The notes under the pieces: generated by a model | Databases searched by the model: none | Seen by the model: only the letters and a program-made list of their open reading frames with translations | What the model was told of the DNA's origin: nothing | Assembly (NCBI GenBank): GCA_031266495.1 | Contig: JAISAX010000658.1 | Location: forward strand, 1-5,465 | Origin: Opitutaceae bacterium | GTDB taxonomy: Bacteria > Verrucomicrobiota > Verrucomicrobiae > Opitutales > Opitutaceae | Length of the DNA: 5,465 bases | Reading direction: 5' to 3' | In this document: positions 1 to 5,187 of the stretch, piece by piece | Position numbering within the stretch: position 1 is the stretch's first letter | How the letters are laid out: every line of letters starts with the position of its first letter | Position numbers and translations under genes: made by a program

Positions 1-194
<194 letters not shown>

Positions 195-230
195 CGCCCT
201 TCGCCCTTGCGCCCTTTGACCTTCGCCCTT
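195..230. repeat. Heptamer CGCCCTT tandem repeat 3' of the permease gene
   Basis: CGCCCTT occurs at 195-201, 202-208, 210-216 and 224-230, with a diverged copy (TGACCTT) at 217-223. It lies just beyond the stop codon of the minus-strand permease gene. No stem followed by a T-run is visible here, so I do not call a terminator. Confidence 0.6.
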
Positions 231-248
231 CGACTGATCGACCCCCCC

Positions 249-1199
249 CTACTCCCCGATCACCCATTTCAGACCGAAGCCCATCCACAGAGGAATCAGG
301 AAAATACCGACAGCGCTGGTGGCGAACACCACCTGCACGGCCACCAGCGGACGCCCGCCATAATACCGGGCAATAACGATCGGCAAGATCGCCGCCGGCA
401 TGGCCGCCTGCACCACGAGCACGCGCTTCAGGTCGATCGAACACGGCAAGCACCGCGCGCAGACGAGCATCAACAACGGCAACGCCCCCAGCCGCAGCAA
501 GATCGAACCCAACCCCGTCCGCACATCGAACAACCCGCGAGGCCGTTGCAGGAACTCGACCAACGTTGCCCCGATCAGGACAAGGCCGAGCGGGATCGCG
601 CACACGGCGCACATGCGGACGGTTTCGCGCACCACGCCCGGCACCAGATGCGAAAGACGCAAGGAATTGAACAACAACGCCGCGACCAGCGCGCACACCG
701 GCGGATTGACGAGCTTTCGCCACCCCTCGCGCGGCGAAAGCCCCGACAGCACAAGGATGCCCACCGTCCACAACGCCGCCTCGCACCCCGCATTGTGCAC
801 CAGCAGCAACCCCAGACTCTCCCTGCCGAACAACGACTCCATCAACGGCACGGGAATGTAGCCATAATTGTAGATACCCGCCGCGAAAGCGAACGTCCGC
901 AACCCGCCGCCGGAGGACAGACCCAGGGCCTTGCCAACGTAAAACGCGATGACGATGCCCCCGGCCGTGGCGACGAAACCGGTCAACGGAGCGAGCGCGA
1001 GGTTGCCCGGATCGCGCAGAGCGGCGTTGCCCATGACGCTGTCGAAGATCAGGCACGGGTAGAAGCAGCCGACCACGATTTTGAGCAAGCTGTTATCCGC
1101 CTCCACGCCGAGCCAACCCGCCTGGCGCAACCCCGCGCCGATGGCGATGACCGCGAAGACGGGCAAGATCAGTTGAAGCAATTGCCAGTAGGTGCTCAT
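249..1199 (-). CDS. AEC (auxin efflux carrier) family permease
   Basis: The product is a 316-residue integral inner-membrane protein of the AEC/Mem_trans family. Known relatives are secondary transporters that export or import small organic anions, but the substrate cannot be read from sequence. Hydrophobic segments lie near residues 7-25, 40-56, 66-90, 103-120, 128-152, 166-180, 193-214, 230-248, 258-276 and 285-309, matching the family's eight to ten helices and usual length of about 300-330. Family-like motifs include FAAGIYNYGYIPVPLMESLFG split across residues 105-125 (FAAGIYNYGY, then IPVPLMESLFG), HNAGCEAALWTVG (135-147), and conserved prolines in the late helices (AAMPAAILP, 265-273). 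I chose the start at MSTYWQ because a hydrophobic helix follows at once. The frame stays open 477 bp further upstream, through repeats, and that extension is probably not translated. No Shine-Dalgarno is visible. The gene follows the membrane-protein gene after a 540-bp repeat-filled gap, so it probably has its own promoter. The family call is firm and the start fairly firm. Confidence 0.88.
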   Translation of the reverse strand: MSTYWQLLQLILPVFAVIAIGAGLRQAGWLGVEADNSLLKIVVGCFYPCLIFDSVMGNAALRDPGNLALAPLTGFVATAGGIVIAFYVGKALGLSSGGGLRTFAFAAGIYNYGYIPVPLMESLFGRESLGLLLVHNAGCEAALWTVGILVLSGLSPREGWRKLVNPPVCALVAALLFNSLRLSHLVPGVVRETVRMCAVCAIPLGLVLIGATLVEFLQRPRGLFDVRTGLGSILLRLGALPLLMLVCARCLPCSIDLKRVLVVQAAMPAAILPIVIARYYGGRPLVAVQVVFATSAVGIFLIPLWMGFGLKWVIGE

Positions 1200-1208
1200 G
1201 TCGGGATT

Positions 1209-1322
1209 GAAAACGGAAACGGAAACAGAGGATGCCCCCGAGACTGAACCCGGAATCCCGCTGGCGGAAAGCGGAAAGCACGGGCGGAAAACACGAGCGG
1301 AAAGCACGGACGGAAAGCAGGG
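1209..1322. repeat. GGAAAC hexamers and four 13-bp tandem repeats upstream of the permease
   Basis: Three GRAAAC hexamers lie at 1209-1226, right beside the permease start. Four tandem 13-bp units (consensus GCGGAAAGCACGG) fill 1271-1322. On the transcribed minus strand this makes a pyrimidine-biased leader. The last 13-bp unit runs into the GGGACGC hairpin of the neighbouring module. No clear -35/-10 pair can be picked out between 1200 and 1320. Confidence 0.75.
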
Positions 1323-1349
1323 ACGCCCTGGGCCGTGCGCCCGCGTCCC
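1320..1349 (+). repeat. Hairpin at the head of repeat module 1
   Basis: GGGACGC (1320-1326) pairs perfectly with GCGTCCC (1343-1349). Inside it, GGGC (1330-1333) pairs with GCCC (1339-1342) around the 5-base loop CGTGC, leaving a 3-base bulge on the left side. It ends 4 bases before the ATG of the conserved leader segment. A related GGCGTC/GACGCC hairpin sits at the equivalent place in module 2 (4966-4982). Confidence 0.65.
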
Positions 1350-1353
1350 GCCC

Positions 1354-1382
1354 ATGCCGCACCCGGACCAGACCATCCGTTT
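1354..1382 (+). repeat. Conserved leader segment of repeat module 1 (reads MPHPDQTIR)
   Basis: This 29-base segment matches the reverse complement of 4925-4953 at 24 positions, including an 11-base identical core GACCAGACCAT. Four of the five differences fall at the third codon position of the MPHPDQTI reading frame, and the fifth at a first position. Two proline codons just upstream are also shared, with only third-position changes. In both copies the segment lies between a hairpin and a 21-bp palindrome array. Whether it is translated is unknown. Confidence 0.65.
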
Positions 1383-1413
1383 TGCCGCGCCGGAACCCGC
1401 CGTCCCTGTCACA

Positions 1414-1640
1414 GGGACGCCCGTCCCGGCCACAGGGACGCCCGTCCCCGCCACAGGGACGCCCGTCCCTGCCACAGGTGACGCCCGTCCCTCTCGCAGA
1501 GACGCCCGTCCCTGCGACGGGGACGCCCGTCCCTGCCCCCCGGACGCCCGTCCCAACCCCCAGGGACGCCCGTCCCGATCACAAGTAACGCCCGTCCCTG
1601 TCGCAGGGACGCCCGTCCCCATCGCAGGGACGCAGATCTC
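1414..1640 (+). repeat. 21-bp-period palindromic repeat array 1 (unit GGGACGCCCGTCCC)
   Basis: Eleven 14-bp units begin at 1414, 1435, 1456, 1478, 1499, 1520, 1541, 1563, 1585, 1606 and 1627. Spacing is 21 or 22 bp. The consensus GGGACGCCCGTCCC has 5-bp palindromic arms around GCCC. Spacers are 7-8 bases and mostly resemble TGYCRCA (for example GGCCACA, CGCCACA, TGTCGCA, CATCGCA). Units 4, 5, 7 and 9 vary in the left arm, and the last (1627-1640) is decayed in its right half. A decayed unit also precedes the first, ending in GTCCC at about 1406. There is no direct conserved repeat with 30-bp spacers and no cas gene, so this is not a CRISPR array. It lies between the stop of the membrane-protein gene and the start of the permease gene. 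Confidence 0.9.
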
Positions 1641-1675
1641 CGGCACCGGTGACACCCACCCATTCCCCAACGGCA

Positions 1676-1708
1676 CCCCTCCCCAACCCCCTCTCCCCCT
1701 CCCCCCCC
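1676..1708 (-). promoter_or_regulatory. G-quadruplex-capable G-tracts 3' of the membrane-protein gene
   Basis: Five C tracts on the + strand (1676-1679, 1681-1684, 1687-1691, 1695-1699, 1701-1708) give five G tracts of 4-8 bases on the minus strand, with loops of 1, 2, 3 and 1 bases. This fits a very stable G4 consensus. It begins 31 bp past the stop codon at 1740 on the sense strand, so it would lie in the 3' untranslated RNA. A role in stopping transcription or protecting the 3' end is inference. Confidence 0.6.
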
Positions 1709-1739
1709 TCCAGCCACTCGAACCGCCGCCGCCGCCGCC

Positions 1740-3101
1740 TCACTCCGCCACCCGCGCCCGAGGCCCGGCAAACTCCAGCCGAGTGAAAATCTCGTAAGGA
1801 TCGACATCGCCGCCGACGCTGCGCACCACGAACGCCTCGCGACCCGTTGACCACACACTGCGAAACTCGCGCGAATAACGCAGCGGCTCGCCATCAACAT
1901 AATCGCGCGGCACGGACGGCAACCATTCAGGCACGAGCGCCCCGAGCGAATCCGGCAACACGCCATGCCGATTATGGTAAAGACGCAAAGCCACCACCGC
2001 CCCGGTGAGCGAAAGCTGGCTTTGTTCGCAAAGACGACTGGTCAGCAACGAAGGCCAAGGCGGCGTCACCACCGAAAGCAACCCGATGCCCACGGAATTT
2101 TCCGGGTTAAGGCGATGACGCTGGCCGAGCCGCGGATCATGGCGCGGATGGATCGGCGCGCCAGTCCGCGAAGAAACAGGCAAATCGATAAGCAAGAGCG
2201 ACTGCCCGAGGTACGCGAGGAAAAGATCTCCCGTCTGCCGGGGTTTGAAAAAAAGCGGGAAATTGCCGACACCGGCGGAGACACGCTGCCAGAAAGAAGC
2301 CCCGGCCGGAGCGGCGCGCTTTTTGCCGGCGGCCTCGACATGCCTGACGAACGCGGCGTACTCGCAACGCATCGCGAAAGCGAGCGTGGCCGGGTCAGTG
2401 CGCAACGAAGGCAAGACGACGAGCGCGCGCCGCAACGCCTCGTCCGACGGCGCGTACCGCGAGGCAACAAGACCGACGACACGCGCCCCCGCATCAAGAA
2501 AAGCATTCCCCGTGGACCAGAACACGGTATTGCCGCCACTCTCCTCCAGCCGACGCCCCGCCCCCGCGAGCAACAACGCGAGATCAATCGCCTCGTCGGC
2601 GCGCCCCCCGCGGGCGAGCGCGAGAGCCTGCACCTGGAGCGCCTTTTCGAGGAAACGCAACGACTGGACATCCCCGATCGATCCCGGCGAGATCGATTGC
2701 GGCGCCTGACTGGCGACACACCGCAACGCCCGATCCAGCAACGGGACCGCGGGACGACCTGCGGCGACCAGCCGATTTTCCAGCTCCACATCGCGGACCA
2801 GATCGAGCGCCATGAACTCGATCTTTTTGACATCCGGATTCACAAGCTCGGCCGGGATCAAGCGAGAGGCGTCGAGAATCCGGGCGAAAGCATTTTCGGA
2901 CGGGTCCAGAGCGAGAGGAGCGAGGACCGGAGCGGGAAGATTACCCGGCCCCTCATCGCGCGACCAGAGCAGCACGGCGACGGCGAGCGTAAGGACAATG
3001 CCGGCGGCGGGACCAAACAGCCGCAGCAGGCTGGAGCGGGAGACGCGGGAGGCGCGGGAGACGCGGGAGGAGCGATCGGGAAGGTTTTCGTTGACGTTCA
3101 T
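1740..3101 (-). CDS. Single-pass membrane protein of unknown function with an extracytoplasmic domain
   Basis: The 453-residue product is not assigned to a named family. Residues 1-27 are basic and serine/arginine-rich (SRVSRASRVSRS, 12-23). A membrane helix follows at about 31-46 (PAAGIVLTLAVAVLLW). The positive-inside rule then puts residues 50-453 outside the cytoplasmic membrane. Residues 65-260 are mostly alanine/leucine-rich helices and could form repeats. The C-terminal part (about 362-440) has an ALRLYHNRHGVLPDSLGALV segment followed by PEWLPSVPRDYVDGEPLRY. That layout resembles the C-terminal region of many planctomycete and verrucomicrobial hypothetical proteins, where short pseudopilin-like motifs are common. 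I chose the start at MNVNEN. In-frame ATGs at 3125 (MSTSHP) and 3149 (MNGRTS) are real alternatives, and none has a good Shine-Dalgarno. The frame stays open up to 3491, overlapping the end of the upstream gene, but through repeats. Coding is supported by coherent protein composition. Confidence 0.7.
   Translation of the reverse strand: MNVNENLPDRSSRVSRASRVSRSSLLRLFGPAAGIVLTLAVAVLLWSRDEGPGNLPAPVLAPLALDPSENAFARILDASRLIPAELVNPDVKKIEFMALDLVRDVELENRLVAAGRPAVPLLDRALRCVASQAPQSISPGSIGDVQSLRFLEKALQVQALALARGGRADEAIDLALLLAGAGRRLEESGGNTVFWSTGNAFLDAGARVVGLVASRYAPSDEALRRALVVLPSLRTDPATLAFAMRCEYAAFVRHVEAAGKKRAAPAGASFWQRVSAGVGNFPLFFKPRQTGDLFLAYLGQSLLLIDLPVSSRTGAPIHPRHDPRLGQRHRLNPENSVGIGLLSVVTPPWPSLLTSRLCEQSQLSLTGAVVALRLYHNRHGVLPDSLGALVPEWLPSVPRDYVDGEPLRYSREFRSVWSTGREAFVVRSVGGDVDPYEIFTRLEFAGPRARVAE
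3033..3068. repeat. Four 9-bp tandem repeats coding the SR-rich N-terminus
   Basis: Units GGAGCGGGA, GACGCGGGA, GGCGCGGGA and GACGCGGGA run head to tail, with a partial fifth. On the minus strand they code successive SR-containing triplets just before the transmembrane helix. Being a multiple of three, copy-number change would lengthen or shorten the cytoplasmic tail without a frameshift. Confidence 0.75.
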
Positions 3102-3132
3102 GGGTGGCGGATGGCTCGTACTCATTCTCGTA

Positions 3133-3163
3133 CTCGTTCTCCCGTTCATAAATGGAGAACGAG
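3133..3163. promoter_or_regulatory. 10-bp perfect inverted repeat over the start region of the membrane-protein gene
   Basis: CTCGTTCTCC (3133-3142) and GGAGAACGAG (3154-3163) are exact reverse complements around an 11-base loop. An outer pair (CTCATTCTC at 3121-3129 with GAGAACGAG further out) extends it imperfectly. The loop contains the minus-strand ATG at 3149. The hairpin could control which start is used, or mark the promoter-proximal end of the polypurine tract; both ideas are inference. Confidence 0.6.
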
Positions 3164-3256
3164 AAAGAGAACGAGAACGAGAAGGAAAAAGAGAAGGAGA
3201 AAGAGAAAGAGAACGAGAAGGAAAAAGAGAGAAAGAGGGAATGAGAATGAGCAGGG
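3154..3256. repeat. GAGAAV hexanucleotide polypurine tract
   Basis: About 100 bases are almost purely A/G on the + strand, built on a GAGAAC/GAGAAA/GAGAAG hexamer, with C at only a few positions. A 22-base segment at 3173-3194 is repeated exactly at 3209-3230, 36 bases (six hexamers) later. On the sense strand of the neighbouring gene the tract is polypyrimidine, so it is not a Shine-Dalgarno-rich leader. Frames through it give only Ser/Phe or Arg/Glu/Lys runs. Confidence 0.85.
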
Positions 3257-3330
3257 CACATTTCAAAAAGAGGACATGAGGCAAGCAAAGCCGGGGCACG
3301 GGCATCCAGCCTGTGGACGTTGCCTCACCG

Positions 3331-3431
3331 TTCCGGAGTGGCACGGGCTTTTTCTGACAAACGCCCGTGGACGGATCGGCAGTAAAGCGCCGCCTCCCTG
3401 CCTCCCTCCCGCCACTCCCGCCACTCCGGAA
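3331..3431. repeat. 101-bp element with 12-bp terminal inverted repeats
   Basis: TTCCGGAGTGGC (3331-3342) and GCCACTCCGGAA (3420-3431) are exact reverse complements. A second inverted repeat lies inside: CACGGGC (3342-3348) and GCCCGTG (3363-3369), with a 14-base loop. The right half contains AAGCGCCGCCTCC (3385-3397), and both right-half landmarks recur at 31-43 and 183-193. No protein is coded and I see no target-site duplication. It lies in the 340-bp gap 3' of the PEP-CTERM gene and could also serve as its transcription end, but no T-run follows either stem. A REP- or MITE-like dispersed repeat is the best description. Confidence 0.6.
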
Positions 3432-3441
3432 TCGCGGGCTT

Positions 3442-4500
3442 TCAGCCGCGCCCGGTGCGGCGGCCCCGACGTAACCACACTCCAATGACAAGCACCACCG
3501 CTCCCGTCGCGGCAGCCACCGCGCCCGGCTCGGGCACGGGCACGGCCACGGGCACGGTCGTCAGGCTGACAACACGGAAGCCGATGCCTCCGCTTTCGTC
3601 CGTCATGGTAGTGGCGTTGCGACCATACACATAGTCGAGGTAGGAATAGATGGCAGTGATCCCGCCGCCTCGCACAACCACACGAGAAGTCGCCACAGTA
3701 ATATCTTCACACAACTCCCATACGTTGCCCCCCTGGTCGTATGTCCCGAAAAACGATGTCGCATGGATGAAACTTCCCACCTCCAGTGCGACGTTGCCAT
3801 GGCCGCCATTTCTGTAGTTCTGGCCATTGGCGGCTTCCAGGCTGCCGCTGTAGTCGTTGCTCTGCGTCGCATAATCCCAGAAGCCTCCCGTCCCGTCGTC
3901 CTCCTTGACCGGATCATAATACGCCGCCCTGAACCACTCGTTCTCGTTCGCTATCGCAAACCCTCCGGCTTCCCACGCGCCGGCATTCCGCGTGATCCCG
4001 AGGCCGTCGCTCAACTTGTACATCCCCGTCTCCGTATCGGAGGTTGCCGTGCCTCCGTTCGTCAGCCAGTTCACGAATCGCGCCGCGTCATAAAAATTCA
4101 CATACGTCACCGGACGGTTGTCCCCGACAAACTGGCTCGCGTCATTGTTCCACGTCAGCCCATACGAGGCCTGGGTCGGGTTATACAGGTTCCGGTTCAG
4201 GTCGTCGTTGGTCGATGTCACCCCGATTGTGTTCAGGAAGGCCGCATACTGCGCGTTCGTCACCTCGTACTTCCCTATGGCGTAGTTGTAGTCCACCGCT
4301 CCATAGGTGCCCTTTCCAGGGTCTTCCCCGGTGTGCGTGCGCGACTCGGGGCCACCGGTCACCGTCACCATCAGCGAGGCATCGTTCAGGTAATCGGTGC
4401 CGGCATCGGCACTCCAGGCCGTCGCCGATCCCGCCGTTATCAGCAGCGCGGCAAGCAGCGGCGCGGTGTTGTGTGTGGTGTTGTGTGTATTCAGGCTCAT
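3442..4500 (-). CDS. Secreted SUMF1/FGE-fold protein with a PEP-CTERM sorting signal
   Basis: The 352-residue product has a signal peptide (hydrophobic 14-24; AxA at 26-28 suggests cleavage after Ala28). A SUMF1/formylglycine-generating-enzyme fold domain follows at about 43-312. Visible family landmarks are YAIGKYEVTNAQYAAFLN (73-90), NRPVTYVNFYDAARFVNWLT (128-147), ETGMYKLSDG (157-166), IANENEWFRAAYYDP (183-197), GTYDQGGNVWEL (252-263), RGGG (277-280) and IGFRVVS (306-312). The C-terminus has VPEP (322-325), a hydrophobic helix (327-343) and a basic tail, a PEP-CTERM signal that should lead to EpsH/exosortase processing. The active-site cysteines of true formylglycine-generating enzymes are missing: the only cysteine after the signal peptide is Cys264. 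A catalytic role is therefore unlikely; a binding or surface role is inferred. The VPVAVPVP linker is coded by 6-bp repeats (3532-3555). I chose Met at 4500 because the signal peptide begins there, although the frame is open to 5007. The n-region has no Lys or Arg, which is unusual. Confidence 0.9.
   Translation of the reverse strand: MSLNTHNTTHNTAPLLAALLITAGSATAWSADAGTDYLNDASLMVTVTGGPESRTHTGEDPGKGTYGAVDYNYAIGKYEVTNAQYAAFLNTIGVTSTNDDLNRNLYNPTQASYGLTWNNDASQFVGDNRPVTYVNFYDAARFVNWLTNGGTATSDTETGMYKLSDGLGITRNAGAWEAGGFAIANENEWFRAAYYDPVKEDDGTGGFWDYATQSNDYSGSLEAANGQNYRNGGHGNVALEVGSFIHATSFFGTYDQGGNVWELCEDITVATSRVVVRGGGITAIYSYLDYVYGRNATTMTDESGGIGFRVVSLTTVPVAVPVPEPGAVAAATGAVVLVIGVWLRRGRRTGRG
4465..4488. 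repeat. 12-bp tandem duplication in the signal-peptide coding region
   Basis: GGTGTTGTGTGT occurs twice without interruption (4465-4476, 4477-4488). On the minus strand it codes THNT twice, residues 5-12 of the PEP-CTERM protein. It makes up most of the uncharged n-region of the signal peptide, so it looks like a recent in-frame slippage product. Confidence 0.85.
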
Positions 4501-4502
4501 GG

Positions 4503-4546
4503 GTTTGGCTGTTTGACTGTTTGGCTGTTTGACAGAAAAAATTCTG
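4503..4546 (-). promoter_or_regulatory. Leader of the PEP-CTERM gene: four 8-bp repeats and an AT-rich inverted repeat
   Basis: GTTTGRCW units lie at 4503-4510, 4511-4518, 4519-4526 and 4527-4534 (effectively 2 x 16 bp). They are followed by CAGAA (4533-4537), AAAA and TTCTG (4542-4546), a perfect 5-bp inverted repeat. Bases 4531-4560 are the most AT-rich intergenic stretch close to this gene and the likeliest place for its promoter, but I cannot name a convincing -35/-10 pair. No Shine-Dalgarno precedes the ATG, as the repeats run to within 2 bases of it. Confidence 0.5.
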
Positions 4547-4602
4547 TTTATTGTTGTTACATGGTTGGTTGGGAGAGTGCAGGCATGCGGGAGGTGGTGA
4601 AA

Positions 4603-4871
4603 AAAGGGCGAATGGCGGCAGGGGCCATGCGAATGGCGGCTGTCGCCATGCGGGTGGCAGCCGTCGCCGTGCGGATGGCAGGGGCCGGGGAATGGCATGG
4701 CAGGGGCCGCCTTGCGGATGGCAATCGCCGCCACGCGGGTGGCAGGCGGGGCCACGCGGGTGGCTGGCACCGCCATGCGCATGGCAGCGCCGGGGATGGT
4801 GGCATGGCGGTCGTCGCCACGGGCGTGGCCGGCGTCGCCTTTCGCGTGGCGGCGGTTGCCATCCGCGTGGC
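4603..4871 (-). repeat. 21-bp-period palindromic repeat array 2 (unit GCCATGCGCATGGC)
   Basis: Clear 14-bp units start at 4624, 4645, 4666, 4709, 4730, 4751, 4772, 4816, 4837 and 4858. A half unit lies at 4608-4616, and decayed units lie near 4684 and 4789. Most steps are exactly 21 bp; the two larger steps (43 and 44) equal about two units. The unit at 4772-4785, GCCATGCGCATGGC, is a perfect palindrome, and the others follow GCCAYGCGSRTGGC. Spacers are 7 bases and differ (GGCTGTC, AGCCGTC, AGGCGGG, TGGCACC, CGGCGTC). Orientation is set by the leader segment at 4925-4953. The array lies upstream of the PEP-CTERM gene. Frames on both strands stay open through it only because 21 is a multiple of three. 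Confidence 0.9.
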
Positions 4872-4924
4872 CGGGAGCGGAGTGACGCGGTCCGGAGGCC
4901 GGGAGCGGGCGGGCCGGGTCAGGC

Positions 4925-4953
4925 AAACAAATGGTCTGGTCGGGTTGTGGCAT
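4925..4953 (-). repeat. Conserved leader segment of repeat module 2 (reads MPQPDQTIC)
   Basis: This is the inverted counterpart of 1354-1382, identical at 24 of 29 positions, with GACCAGACCAT fully conserved. On the minus strand it reads PPMPQPDQTI, against PPMPHPDQTI in module 1. On the opposite strand both copies also begin with ATG and read MVWSGCG followed by M/I and GG. Differences fall on third codon positions in both of these frames, so the coding strand cannot be decided from two copies. Confidence 0.65.
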
Positions 4954-4965
4954 CGGTGGGAGGAG

Positions 4966-4982
4966 GGCGTCGCAGGGACGCC
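4966..4982 (-). repeat. GGCGTC/GACGCC hairpin at the head of repeat module 2
   Basis: GGCGTC (4966-4971) and GACGCC (4977-4982) are exact reverse complements with the 5-base loop GCAGG. On the minus strand the hairpin lies 12 bases before the leader ATG at 4953, matching the order hairpin, leader, array seen in module 1. It resembles the palindrome at 5284-5303. Confidence 0.6.
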
Positions 4983-5006
4983 TTCCTGGCCACTTCACCG
5001 GGGACA

Positions 5007-5027
5007 CTTCCGAGGGTATCCCGGAAG
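5007..5027. repeat. Hairpin CTTCCG...CGGAAG between direct repeats
   Basis: CTTCCGAGGG (5007-5016) pairs with CCCGGAAG (5020-5027) through a TAT loop and one bulged base. TCACCGG occurs on both sides, at 4995-5001 and 5032-5038. No T-run follows on either strand, so a terminator role is not supported. From 5039 to 5187 I see no gene, RNA or clear repeat. Confidence 0.45.
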
Positions 5028-5187
5028 CGCCTCACCGGTGGCGGTGGCGCGAGAGACCGACTCCTGCCGATGCCATCAACCGGAACAACGTCAAAGTGCA
5101 GCAGACCGAAAGTGTTGGCAGATTTACAGCAATGAGACCGATAACGGGCGACACGTCCGCGCCCCTTGCGAGGCTACCCCGGATATT

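Noticed and set aside
207..1247. 346-residue + strand open frame
   Set aside because: It is antisense to the AEC permease, highly charged and low in hydrophobic residues, with composition typical of a shadow frame in GC-rich DNA. The minus strand gives clear transmembrane helices and family motifs.
1414..1640. CRISPR array
   Set aside because: The repeat is only 14 bp and palindromic, spacers are 7-8 bp and similar to one another, and no cas gene is present. CRISPR repeats are usually 23-40 bp with unique spacers of about 30 bp.
3342..3369. Intrinsic terminator for the PEP-CTERM gene
   Set aside because: The 7-bp stem is perfect, but the loop is 14 bases and no T-run follows on the minus strand. 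The A/T run lies inside the loop instead.
3331..3431. Insertion sequence with target-site duplication
   Set aside because: The flanking bases do not match each other and no transposase is coded, so only a non-autonomous repeat is supported.
1965..3488. 507-residue + strand open frame
   Set aside because: It is Arg/Gln/Glu-rich, antisense to the membrane-protein gene, and continues through the polypurine tract as Arg/Lys/Glu runs. It has no recognisable domain.
5039..5187. tRNA or other structured RNA gene in the right intergenic region
   Set aside because: I looked for a cloverleaf, a conserved T-loop and long paired stems and found none.
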